Below, piece after piece: positions 18,422 through 25,693 of a DNA stretch of 27,100 bases. The notes under the pieces were generated by a model. The model did no database searches, was not told the origin of the DNA, and saw only the letters and a list, made by a program, of their open reading frames with translations. The position numbers and the translations under genes are program-made. Position 1 is the stretch's first letter; each line of letters opens with the position of its first letter. The stretch is from a virus. The stretch lies in IMG/VR virus record IMGVR_UViG_3300046425_000059, positions 1-27,100 of that record; one strand, given 5' to 3'.

Positions 18422-18482
18422 GGGGTATCCCTCGCAAGGGGCCGCCGCTTCTATGAGAAGTTAGGTGCTTTTATAATACCCC
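18422..18482 (-). other. Three-stem structured RNA or DNA element between scaffold and capsid genes
   Basis: A 7-bp outer stem pairs GGGGTAT (minus strand, from 18482, directly after the scaffold stop) with ATACCCC ending at 18422. Inside are two perfect hairpins: CTTCT-CAT-AGAAG (18460-18448) and CCCT-TGCG-AGGG (18440-18429), the latter abutting the outer stem. This is the fold of a three-way junction. The GC-rich hairpins stand out from the AT-rich surroundings. Possible roles are protecting the 5' end of capsid mRNA, a processing site, or a weak terminator-attenuator; none is proven. Confidence 0.6.
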
Positions 18483-19292
18483 TTACATTACGTTTGAGCG
18501 ACTAAGTTTTTCTTGTACTTGTTTTCTGTATGCCGAGTCAGTTGCATATCGTTCATCATTCATAGCTGCTACTACCTGTGCTGCTGACTCGTACTTAGTT
18601 GTATCTTCTCTAGCTGTTCTACCTCCTACAAGTTTAGGTTCTCTTGGTGCATTGTTCATGTATGCAGCTTGAAGACCAGCGACAGCAATCCTTATTTGAT
18701 GTGGGTTACTAGTCTTAAGCATGTCGTTGAACGCATCAATCTCACCTTGTTCTAAGTTTCCAGCAGCCCACGTAAGCATCTCGTCATACACTTTCTCTCC
18801 ACCAAACTCTTGTTTGATTGAAGTTACTTCTTTGGCTGCAAGCTCTGAGTCTTGTGCCTGTCTGTATTGCACACCATCTAGGTATGCTTCGACCATATCC
18901 TTGGTAAAGCCAGCACCTTCTAAGGATGTGTAGTCTTCGTCAGTTAACTTACCTGTCTCTTGCCACCTAGTATTCATACCTTGGTAGTCAACACCAACTT
19001 CATCAAGGCGACTACCTATGTATTCACCATAGATTTCTGTTGCATTACTAGGTTCTGATTCTTCTTTTGTTTCAGATACTTCTGGCTTGTCGCCTTCTTC
19101 TGGACTACCTAACTTCTTCTGAAGTTCTTCGTATCCTTTCTCTAAGTCTTGGACAGACTCATACTTGCCAGCAAATTTAACTGGCCCATTTTCTTGCGAC
19201 TCATTTATTAGTGCTTCGTCTTTAGCGTCAACCTCCTGTTCAGGAGACAAAGCACCAGTCTCAGGTTCTGAGATAGTAATAGGATCAGGCAT
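18483..19292 (-). CDS. Scaffolding / capsid assembly protein (T7 gp9-like)
   Basis: This 269-residue protein (T7 gp9 is 307) is very acidic in its first half, with many Glu/Asp and no Cys, as expected of a scaffold that leaves the prohead. The FAGKYESVQDLEKGYEELQK segment is typical of the family, and the C-terminal part (AMNDERYATDSAYRKQVQEK) matches the capsid-binding helix region. It lies between portal and capsid genes as in T7. It has no SD sequence. Confidence 0.93.
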   Translation of the reverse strand: MPDPITISEPETGALSPEQEVDAKDEALINESQENGPVKFAGKYESVQDLEKGYEELQKKLGSPEEGDKPEVSETKEESEPSNATEIYGEYIGSRLDEVGVDYQGMNTRWQETGKLTDEDYTSLEGAGFTKDMVEAYLDGVQYRQAQDSELAAKEVTSIKQEFGGEKVYDEMLTWAAGNLEQGEIDAFNDMLKTSNPHQIRIAVAGLQAAYMNNAPREPKLVGGRTAREDTTKYESAAQVVAAMNDERYATDSAYRKQVQEKLSRSNVM

Positions 19293-19310
19293 GGTGATGG
19301 GTGAGAGTAG

Positions 19311-19538
19311 TTATTTAATAGTGATATGGTTTGGGCTATCTTTAATAACCTGTGATTCCTTCACTTTCTTTTTCTTAGCGACAGGTTTATCTGCAACTAT
19401 TGGAGGTAGTTCCTTAACCTTCTCCTCCTGGGACTGGGCCACTGGGGAGTCCTTGAGCTGCTGCCCTGAGATCGGGGAGGGAGTTAGGGATACTTCCTGC
19501 TGCTCCGTCGTCGGAGTTTCCTGAGAATTGGGGGCCAT
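19311..19538 (-). CDS. Small ORF overlapping the 3' end of the portal gene
   Basis: This ORF of 75 residues from ATG 19538 reads in the +1 frame relative to the portal gene. It overlaps the last 125 bases of that gene and then fills the gap up to 18 bases before the scaffold start. The protein is rich in Pro, Glu, Gln and Lys (KPVAKKKKVKES near the end), looks disordered, and I do not recognise it. An AGGTT lies 8 bases upstream. In its favour, without it there would be a 121-base empty gap in a tightly packed genome. Against it, half the ORF is constrained by the portal frame. It might instead be expressed as a frameshifted portal extension. Confidence 0.45.
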   Translation of the reverse strand: MAPNSQETPTTEQQEVSLTPSPISGQQLKDSPVAQSQEEKVKELPPIVADKPVAKKKKVKESQVIKDSPNHITIK

Positions 19539-21165
19539 AAGGTGAACCTGGTTGAGTAAAGTTATCAGCAACTTTAGATGCAGCAGATGACTTCATCATT
19601 TCCATCATCTGTTGTTGCTGCTGGTCTTGTTGCTGTTGAGCTTGTGCAGCAGCAGCTTCTTGTTGTAGCTGCTCGCTGGTCTTGACTAAGTTAGTCGTAT
19701 CTATTGAAGCACTAGCTGCCAATCTTCGCAGTGCTTCTTCGTAGTTTACATATTGTTGTGCTATCTCTGGCCCTAGTACTTGCTGAGTAAGAGTTAAGAA
19801 CTCAGTTAACTTATTCATATCATCACCTCTACCTATACCTTCCAATCCTGTTACAGCTTTAGGTAGCACTAATGGTTCACCTGTCTCTTGACTATTAGGG
19901 AACTCAGGTAGCTTGCCTTTCTTCTGTAACATGTAGATCAACCTACGTACAAGTGGTAGCTGTAGTTCTTGAGTAAGTATGGAGTAGAACCCACCGATAC
20001 TTGCTTCAAGTTCTTGTGCCATGTATCTAATCTCTTCTGCTGTAACTCTTTCACCAGGTCGTTGGATAGCTGAGTTAAGTAAGAAAGCAAACTGCAACCT
20101 ACCTTCGATACGATCAATAGTTGAGTTAGCTATTTGTAGATCGGCTTGCTTGTTGGCTTGAACAACTGAAACATCCTGTGCATTTCCTTGAATGATAGCC
20201 CCATTCGCTGCTGACGACAGGGTTTTGGGTCGGGTCGTACCATTAGGATTACAAAGAAATAAAATCTTACTGGCTGCTGCTGCTGCTTCAATCACTGCTT
20301 GATACAAAGATTCAAGTGCAGTCAGATCACCGTAGTACTGCTCAGTATGTGAACGTCCATAGTCTTCAGAGTCAAGCTTCTCATATCTCAATACAATCCA
20401 AGGGCTACAGTTCTCTGGGCAACGACCATAAGTGTTAGGTACCTCCTTTCCTCGTACCTCCTGATACCAGGTGGCTACTCCGTTCTCAAACTTTACACAT
20501 GTATGTACCTTAATACTTTTCTTTGTCGCCTCTAACTTTTCTTCTTTTTCCTTCTGGTCAGGTAAGAATCCGTCAGGCAATGCTTCAGGGTAGACTTCTT
20601 CTTCTATTAAGATCTCAGTAACATGACCCATTGGATCACGAACGACACAATAATCTTGTAGATGTATAACTCTTATTCCATCTGGTAGTACATAGAGAAG
20701 AACATTACCTGTAACCAACAGTTGTCTAAAGGCTTGGTTCAATGAAGCTCTTGCACTCATTGTCTCAAGCGATGTCATGCAAGCTTGTTCGACCTTGACT
20801 AATGCTGTGTCTAGTTCTGTTTTAATCTCTGGCCCTTGCTCTTCTATTTGTAATGCAAGACTATCTATCTCTAACTTAAAAAATGGGGTGTTAGGAGGTA
20901 GAAGTGTAATCAAAAGTTTGTGCGACAAATGCGCTATACCACGTGCACCAGTTGACTGCCAAGGTGTCTTAAGTTTTCCATGATCTCCTTGGTTAGAGTC
21001 AGGACAGATAGATGGAATCGTTACCTTGCTACAGTCTCTACCCCTTTGAAGGAAAGGATCTCTTGTAGTTTTTAGTTGGTCGTATCTACCAGCAAGGGTA
21101 GTACCTTTCTTTTTCTTTCTACCTTTACCAGGTGCAAGATCAATGTCGTTGATTTTTAAATCCAT
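19414..21165 (-). CDS. Portal protein / head-tail connector (T7 gp8-like)
   Basis: This 583-residue protein (T7 gp8 is 536) has the family signatures: LAGRYDQLKTTRDPFLQRGR near residues 24-43, TPWQSTGARGIAHLSHKLL at ~67-85, LPPNTPFFKLEI, and RQLLVTGNVLLYVLPDGIRV. The dodecameric portal is the DNA entry point and tail attachment site. Its C-terminal region has a Gln-rich stretch (residues ~505-530) and a Gly/Pro-rich end. The ATG overlaps the stop of the preceding gene (TAATG), so translation is likely coupled. An AGGAGG lies just before its stop codon. Confidence 0.95.
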   Translation of the reverse strand: MDLKINDIDLAPGKGRKKKKGTTLAGRYDQLKTTRDPFLQRGRDCSKVTIPSICPDSNQGDHGKLKTPWQSTGARGIAHLSHKLLITLLPPNTPFFKLEIDSLALQIEEQGPEIKTELDTALVKVEQACMTSLETMSARASLNQAFRQLLVTGNVLLYVLPDGIRVIHLQDYCVVRDPMGHVTEILIEEEVYPEALPDGFLPDQKEKEEKLEATKKSIKVHTCVKFENGVATWYQEVRGKEVPNTYGRCPENCSPWIVLRYEKLDSEDYGRSHTEQYYGDLTALESLYQAVIEAAAAASKILFLCNPNGTTRPKTLSSAANGAIIQGNAQDVSVVQANKQADLQIANSTIDRIEGRLQFAFLLNSAIQRPGERVTAEEIRYMAQELEASIGGFYSILTQELQLPLVRRLIYMLQKKGKLPEFPNSQETGEPLVLPKAVTGLEGIGRGDDMNKLTEFLTLTQQVLGPEIAQQYVNYEEALRRLAASASIDTTNLVKTSEQLQQEAAAAQAQQQQDQQQQQMMEMMKSSAASKVADNFTQPGSPYGPQFSGNSDDGAAGSIPNSLPDLRAAAQGLPSGPVPGGEG

Positions 21166-21494
21166 TAGTTAATACCAAGGGAAGAGGTGGCTCTGTCTCT
21201 TGTCTCTTTCTTATATTCTGCTGATCTGTATTTCTTTCTGTTTGCACCACTAATCATTAGTTCGTCTATGGCTGGTGTTGCTACGCCTGCATCTTCTGCC
21301 GGTGGTGGAGGTGGAGCAGCTTCCGATATACGTTTTTGTTCTCTATATCTTTTCTGATTGTCATCCCTAGTTACTTGGAACTGACGCTTTTGTTCAGCCA
21401 TCTGTTCTCGCTGTAAAGCAAGATTCTCTTGATGTCTTTCATCAGCTTCTTCTCTTGCTTCCTCGTTAGAAGAACCGCCGCCGCCACCACACAT
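21165..21494 (-). CDS. Small virion-type protein before portal (possible gp7.3 analogue)
   Basis: 109 residues. It starts MCGGGGGSS, then has a charged, Gln/Glu/Arg-rich helical stretch (residues ~10-58), a PPPPP turn, and a basic C-terminal part ending in SSLGIN. T7 gp7.3, a small ejected tail protein encoded just before gene 8, ends similarly (SSGGGINI), so an equivalent role is possible; the rest shows no clear likeness. Its stop overlaps the portal start. I do not recognise a catalytic domain. Confidence 0.7.
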   Translation of the reverse strand: MCGGGGGSSNEEAREEADERHQENLALQREQMAEQKRQFQVTRDDNQKRYREQKRISEAAPPPPPAEDAGVATPAIDELMISGANRKKYRSAEYKKETRDRATSSLGIN

Positions 21495-21529
21495 GATGAA
21501 TCGTTCGTGTTATGCCTACCATACTAACC

Positions 21530-22441
21530 TTAACCAAAGATGTTTACACCACCACCACCTACTCTTCCCCCTGGTATTGGCCCCATGCCACCTTTACGTT
21601 CTTGTCTTGAGTAATCTTGTCGATTACCACCAGCTAATACGACTGGGTTCTGAGGCATAATCTTTAAAGCATCAGCAGCAGTCTTAGCTTGTGGCCCTTG
21701 TCCTGTAACGACAGTTGTATTACTACCACCGCCACCATAAACAACAGGTTGCATTGGCTGTTGGTTTAATGGAACAGAAGTATATGGAACTGTTGGTGAT
21801 TGACCTGCTGGTGGTTGACCTCCAGGTGAAGTTTCAGTTGTTGGGATAGGTTCAAGTGTTCGTGTTCCATCTGGCTTTGTAACTAATTGTTGTCCTGGTT
21901 TAAAAGGGCTGTTAAATGCTTCAGGATTATTACTTGGGTTCCAAGTACCAGCACCAGTAGCAAGAGGGCTAACATTTGCAACACCTGATTTGCTAAAATT
22001 TATTCCTTCGGTAGAGAATCCAGCATTTGCTGCCATATTTGCAAGTGCCATTCCCTTTGACTTTGGAAATGAATACCCATAATCTTCCATTAATGCACCA
22101 GTATCAGCCATTAAATCGTATGTAAAATATTGATGACCAACTGCTCCTGCATTTCTGCCTAGTACAGCTTGGAACACTGAATCAACTTCAGGTGCCCATG
22201 CTGCTACATCTTCTTTACTTACAAGTGATGGACTACCTTTTTCTAACTTTGGCCTAGTACCTGCTTTAAATTCTTTGTTATGTAAAACAGGTAAAGGTGT
22301 AGCCTTTCCTTTTGGTTTACCAATAGCAAGAGTATTCCATTCCTCCATAGTTAAAGGTCTGTCAACAGTAGTTTTATTAACAGAACTAGTAGGTGCTCCA
22401 GGTGCTGAAGTTAGTATTAGTGGTTCGTTGTAAGTTGCCAT
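21530..22441 (-). CDS. Unrecognised Pro/Gly-rich protein, probable virion component
   Basis: 303 residues. Residues ~85-125 (VFQAVLGRNAGAVGHQYFTY) faintly resemble the DUF4214 pattern (Y..LLGR..D..G..YW). From about residue 165 the protein is rich in Pro, Gly, Thr and Gln and probably disordered. It ends GGGGVNIFG, similar to the C-terminal tail of T7 gp7.3. It lies between the replication and head genes, where T7-like phages carry minor virion proteins. The ATG is 2 bases after the preceding stop, with no SD sequence. Its function is unknown. Confidence 0.75.
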   Translation of the reverse strand: MATYNEPLILTSAPGAPTSSVNKTTVDRPLTMEEWNTLAIGKPKGKATPLPVLHNKEFKAGTRPKLEKGSPSLVSKEDVAAWAPEVDSVFQAVLGRNAGAVGHQYFTYDLMADTGALMEDYGYSFPKSKGMALANMAANAGFSTEGINFSKSGVANVSPLATGAGTWNPSNNPEAFNSPFKPGQQLVTKPDGTRTLEPIPTTETSPGGQPPAGQSPTVPYTSVPLNQQPMQPVVYGGGGSNTTVVTGQGPQAKTAADALKIMPQNPVVLAGGNRQDYSRQERKGGMGPIPGGRVGGGGVNIFG

Positions 22442-22443
22442 CG

Positions 22444-22626
22444 CTATTCGATGTTGTTCTGCTCATTATATACAGATCGCAACATTCTTACTAGTTCTAC
22501 CTGTCCACCGTACCTCCATATCTCTCGGTCATGTGCATCTATCGATGGACATTTATCAGGGTAGATCTCTTCTAGTTTCCTAATGAGTACCTCATCTATT
22601 GGAGGCCAGAGTTCTTCGTCGATCAT
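22444..22626 (-). CDS. Small acidic conserved-type protein of unknown function
   Basis: 60 residues: MIDEELWPPIDEVLIRKLEE at the start, then a YPDKCPSID segment and a C-terminal helix with GGQVELVRMLRSVY. Proteins of this design (LWPP..D, FPD+CP, DREIW, GG/AGQ..VV..L) are, as I recall, frequent just after the exonuclease gene in marine T7-like phages, without assigned function. It overlaps the exonuclease stop by 4 bases (ATGA) and has GGGAG about 10 bases upstream. Confidence 0.75.
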   Translation of the reverse strand: MIDEELWPPIDEVLIRKLEEIYPDKCPSIDAHDREIWRYGGQVELVRMLRSVYNEQNNIE

Positions 22627-23363
22627 GTGGTGGGCGGCTCCCAGAGGGATACTTCTTGCTTATGTAAATTGTACTCCCCATGTCTCAAGATTCTAGTGAG
22701 TCGTGCTGAAAGCAATGCTGATTTGTATGTAAGTTTCCTCTTCTCGTATGCACCTATCACCTTGTCCCACATATCAGAAAGAGTCTCGGAATCTCCCAAA
22801 ATTTTTTCAGCAGTTTTTGGCCCGACACCTACAAGGCCAGGAATATTATCCGTTCGATCCCCTTGCAATACCTGCGACATCCAGTTTCTATCTGCCCTCT
22901 TTTCAGAAATGGTTTCAAGTTCTCCATTCCTCAGAAGAATACAGGGTATGGTCTTCATATCTTTATCACCTGAAACTATGACACGAGTAGGGTGCTGCTC
23001 CTCAGTTGCAAGTATGCCCATCACATCATCCGCTTCAAGGTTGGGATAGACAGCGACATCGTGATACCTTCTCACTGCTTCAGCTACATCTTTAAATGCC
23101 AAGGGTTTACGCTTGCCTATTCGATTAGCTTTGTACTCGCTATATACTTCATGTCTAAAGGTGGGATAGTCAGAGAAACACATGATGATCTTGCCTCTAT
23201 CACCAGTGATGGACTGATATTCTTCTAGCTTCATAGCTACATAGTCCAACGCATCACGTTCATCTGATACAAGTACGTGTTGATAGTCGTTGAACTTGAA
23301 GTCTTGCTCACTTGCACAGCAGGCAGAGTAAACAAGCATGTCAGCATCTATTAGTAGAGTCAT
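22623..23363 (-). CDS. 5'-3' exonuclease (T7 gp6-like)
   Basis: This 246-residue protein (T7 gp6 is 300) has the full FEN/5'-nuclease signature set: D6 and D8 (LLIDADML), the YKANR arch motif at 77-81, E110/D112/D113 (NLEADDVMG), D133/D135 (VSGDKDMK), and D169/D172 with the helix-hairpin-helix GLVGVGPKTAEKIL at 176-189. In T7 it degrades host DNA and removes RNA primers. Its ATG overlaps the helicase stop by 4 bases (ATGA). In T7-like phages the DNA polymerase gene normally lies upstream of it; here primase-helicase does. Confidence 0.95.
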   Translation of the reverse strand: MTLLIDADMLVYSACCASEQDFKFNDYQHVLVSDERDALDYVAMKLEEYQSITGDRGKIIMCFSDYPTFRHEVYSEYKANRIGKRKPLAFKDVAEAVRRYHDVAVYPNLEADDVMGILATEEQHPTRVIVSGDKDMKTIPCILLRNGELETISEKRADRNWMSQVLQGDRTDNIPGLVGVGPKTAEKILGDSETLSDMWDKVIGAYEKRKLTYKSALLSARLTRILRHGEYNLHKQEVSLWEPPTT

Positions 23364-24982
23364 TGGAAGAAAGTTGTTTGTTGTACTAGGCGACCAGTCT
23401 TCTCGTCATAGAGCAGGGTGTCGGCATCCCCTGTTGAGCCACTAAATCTATTCTTGAGTACACCTAACTGCAACTGGCTACGCTCACCAGCGTCACCCGA
23501 CTGGTTTCTGGAGCAGCTAATTACCATGTCACTTAGTTGGGCAATGCTGTGGCTACCTCTTAAATGATTAAGTGATACCTTCACTCCCTCTTCATGTCCC
23601 TTACCTTCAGGTCTACGGAGGTGCGACACAATTATTAAACCTATACCAGTAGATTCAACGCACTGTCTCAGCTTGGTACACGTAACATCCAAAGCCCTTC
23701 TCTCATCTAGGTCTGCGATCCCTGAGACAACGATGGTTAGATGGTCAAGTATTACAACATCAACTTCTTCAACGGTTGCGAGGTATGTAATCTTTTCAAT
23801 GAGGGTGTCGGGATTACAAGATCCGAAATGATCGTATAAAAAAAGTCGGCCTGATCCTAAGAGGGAATCAAAAGCCGACTTGATGATGGGGATCTCGACA
23901 CTCTCATCTAAATGCAAAGGCTTGTTAAGTGCAACCCCTACAATTCCTTGCAAGCTACGCTTGAGACTTTCTTCCAAAGCTATATACCCTACCTTTAAGT
24001 TCTGAGATAGGAAGTGATACGCTAATTCTCTACATACCGTACTCTTACCAGTACCTGAACCTGCTGCTATACACCACATCTCATTAGAACGAAAGCCTCT
24101 GCATTTCTCATTGAGTTCAGTCCAAGGCAAGTGAACAATAGCCTTGGCATTAGGTTCTATTAGTACATCCCATAAGGTTGATGCCTCTTTTATAGAATCT
24201 GGCCTGCTTGGGACTGCCTTCCATAAGAGATCCTTTAACTCTGCACCTTTACCATCAACGAGCATGTCGTTGGCATCCTTGTATGGATCAGGGATGCGAC
24301 AGATAGCCGCCTTGCCTGCTGGTAATAGTTCCAAGGCAGTTTGACTGGCCTGGATTCCTGGTGTGTCATTGTCAAAGCAGATGACCACCCATGCGAATTG
24401 ACTCAGCCACTTAAGGTTTGCACCTATTGCTTTCTTAACTGACTGTGTACCTGAAGGCAGTGATACGACAGGAAACTTGTTGCCTTGTACCTGACTCACT
24501 GACATACAATCCTTCTCGCCTTCTGTAATTACACAGAACACATTGGATTCTCTGCCGTGGTTCTGCCGCCACTTGCTTTGTGCCCAGAATTGCAGGTTAC
24601 TTATGCCATCATTAGAGATCCAGATAAATCTCTTGTCTCTAAATCGTAGGTGCTGTGCACATGGCAGTCCTTGCTGATCGTTATAAGTAGCAACGTGTAC
24701 CTGCTGCTCACGATAGAAAGCTTGGCAATAACTAAAGAAGTTAAGAGTTTCGACAGTGATACCACACCACTCTTTCTTAAAAGGTTGCAGGTTTTTAAGT
24801 AACTTGCTCCTTTGTGCAGCAGGTGTTGGTAGTGGGTCAGGTTTCTTTAGTCTTTCAGGTTGAACAGTTGTGTCGCAGGCGTAGCAATGTGTATGCCCGT
24901 CATCGAAGGTGACGTTGCCATGATCGGTATCGCAGTCAGGCTGTGGACATGGCCCTCTGCTTACTTCCTTACTTGAAGACAC
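23360..24982 (-). CDS. Primase-helicase (T7 gp4-like), GTG start, lacking the acidic tail
   Basis: 540 residues (T7 gp4A is 566). A zinc-binding primase motif uses C12, C17, C33 and C36. A TOPRIM core has E155 (VITEGEKD) and D204/D206 (CFDNDTPG). A RecA-like helicase has Walker A AAGSGTGKST (306-315), LEES at 336-339, Walker B VVILDH (D413) and SHLRRPEGKG (453-462), and ends with LKNRFSGSTG (509-518). After that the protein stops within ~22 residues at VQQTTFFQ; T7 gp4 has an acidic C-terminal tail here that binds the DNA polymerase. The next in-frame Met is residue 160, so there is no equivalent of the internal-start form gp4B. The start is GTG with AGGAG 7 bases upstream. Confidence 0.95.
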   Translation of the reverse strand: MSSSKEVSRGPCPQPDCDTDHGNVTFDDGHTHCYACDTTVQPERLKKPDPLPTPAAQRSKLLKNLQPFKKEWCGITVETLNFFSYCQAFYREQQVHVATYNDQQGLPCAQHLRFRDKRFIWISNDGISNLQFWAQSKWRQNHGRESNVFCVITEGEKDCMSVSQVQGNKFPVVSLPSGTQSVKKAIGANLKWLSQFAWVVICFDNDTPGIQASQTALELLPAGKAAICRIPDPYKDANDMLVDGKGAELKDLLWKAVPSRPDSIKEASTLWDVLIEPNAKAIVHLPWTELNEKCRGFRSNEMWCIAAGSGTGKSTVCRELAYHFLSQNLKVGYIALEESLKRSLQGIVGVALNKPLHLDESVEIPIIKSAFDSLLGSGRLFLYDHFGSCNPDTLIEKITYLATVEEVDVVILDHLTIVVSGIADLDERRALDVTCTKLRQCVESTGIGLIIVSHLRRPEGKGHEEGVKVSLNHLRGSHSIAQLSDMVISCSRNQSGDAGERSQLQLGVLKNRFSGSTGDADTLLYDEKTGRLVQQTTFFQ

Positions 24983-25163
24983 TGCCTGGCTCCTGGTCTA
25001 GGACAAGAGCCTTATGATCCTTGCCATACTTATCAAGCAGTGCTCGCTTGGCTCTCTCTTTATTAGCTGCGATGATGTACTCATCGAACTTCTCGTTTCT
25101 AGGAGTGAGGACACGAACCCTATATTTATAAGTAAGGTCACTCCCTGTTGTTCTGTAATTCAT
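24969..25163 (-). CDS. Small basic protein of unknown function
   Basis: 64 residues, rich in Lys, Arg and Tyr. It has YKYRVRVLTPRNEKFDEYI followed by a helix with AANKERAKRALLDKYGK, a likely beta-hairpin plus helix. I do not recognise it. It overlaps the previous small gene by 26 bases and the primase-helicase start by 14 bases, which fits a real gene in a coupled run. In T7 the lysozyme gene 3.5 lies in this position, but this protein is far too short to be it. Confidence 0.65.
   Translation of the reverse strand: MNYRTTGSDLTYKYRVRVLTPRNEKFDEYIIAANKERAKRALLDKYGKDHKALVLDQEPGSVFK
24990..24994 (-). promoter_or_regulatory. Strong ribosome binding site of primase-helicase
   Basis: AGGAG on the minus strand lies 7 bases before a GTG codon at 24982 and fixes this start. 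It is the best SD sequence in the window and lies inside the end of the preceding small gene. Confidence 0.7.
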
Positions 25164-25332
25164 TAGTAGCTTTTCTTATGTGGTCAAGCATGGTCTGAAG
25201 TTCAGCCCTGCGTTTCTTAATGTTCTGCACTCTCTCTGTATCAGGAGGTGCGTCAGGATCATACGGCTCCCAGTTGCCAGGACATTCCTCTCGGTAGAGT
25301 CTGCCCTTTATCCATCTGATTTCTTTATCCAT
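25138..25332 (-). CDS. Small protein of unknown function after endonuclease
   Basis: 64 residues: IRWIKGRLYREECPGNWEPY at the start, a PDAPPDTE linker, then a charged helix (VQNIKKRRAELQTMLDHIRK). I do not recognise it. Its ATG overlaps the endonuclease stop by 8 bases (ATGGATAA), so it is probably translated by coupling. Confidence 0.65.
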   Translation of the reverse strand: MDKEIRWIKGRLYREECPGNWEPYDPDAPPDTERVQNIKKRRAELQTMLDHIRKATNELQNNRE

Positions 25333-25693
25333 ACCAATCAGCAGGTATTACTTTGTGACACCACTTGAAACCATTGCGGTCACACCATTCGTAGTACCGC
25401 ATACTATTTTTCTTCTTGCTAATCTTTTCGTTAGCGTTCTGAAAGCAGAGGCGTATATCTAAATGGGGATGTTGCGTCTTAACTGCACGTAGTTTGCGTC
25501 TATCTTCCGTACGGAGGTGGCCTTTCGCTTCGACCAGTACGCCCGAAGGTAGTATGAAATCGGGTACATACGTCCCTTCGAGGGTGTACTCCAGTCGTAT
25601 GGATTCGTAGGTGAACGCAACATTTTTTGCATGTAAGTTAGCAGCGATTGAAGCTTCAAACTTGCTTCTGTATTTATTAGAAGTCGAAGTCAT
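25325..25693 (-). CDS. Endonuclease I, Holliday-junction resolvase (T7 gp3-like)
   Basis: 122 residues from ATG 25693 (T7 gp3 is 149). It contains YRSKFEA with the Glu equivalent to T7 E20, TYVPDFILPSGVLVEAKG with the PD...(D/E)xK catalytic core, QHPHLDIRLCF, and the C-terminal IPADWYG, all aligning with T7 gp3. It resolves branched DNA and breaks down host DNA together with the exonuclease. The frame is open further upstream to 25834, but that part would overlap the SSB gene by over 150 bases and has no family likeness, so the start overlapping SSB by 17 bases is preferred. Confidence 0.93.
   Translation of the reverse strand: MTSTSNKYRSKFEASIAANLHAKNVAFTYESIRLEYTLEGTYVPDFILPSGVLVEAKGHLRTEDRRKLRAVKTQHPHLDIRLCFQNANEKISKKKNSMRYYEWCDRNGFKWCHKVIPADWYG

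Noticed and set aside
19590-19680. CAG/CTG-rich stretch as a DNA microsatellite or regulatory repeat
   Set aside because: It encodes the Gln/Ala-rich region of the portal C-terminal part and is explained by protein composition.
22627-23049. A 140-codon open frame on the plus strand opposite the exonuclease gene
   Set aside because: The minus-strand frame has every catalytic motif of the exonuclease; the plus-strand frame has no recognisable feature and is a shadow, like the other plus-strand open frames in the window.
25459-25659. A 66-codon minus-strand frame inside the endonuclease gene
   Set aside because: It lies wholly within the endonuclease frame, which has conserved catalytic residues; no independent support.
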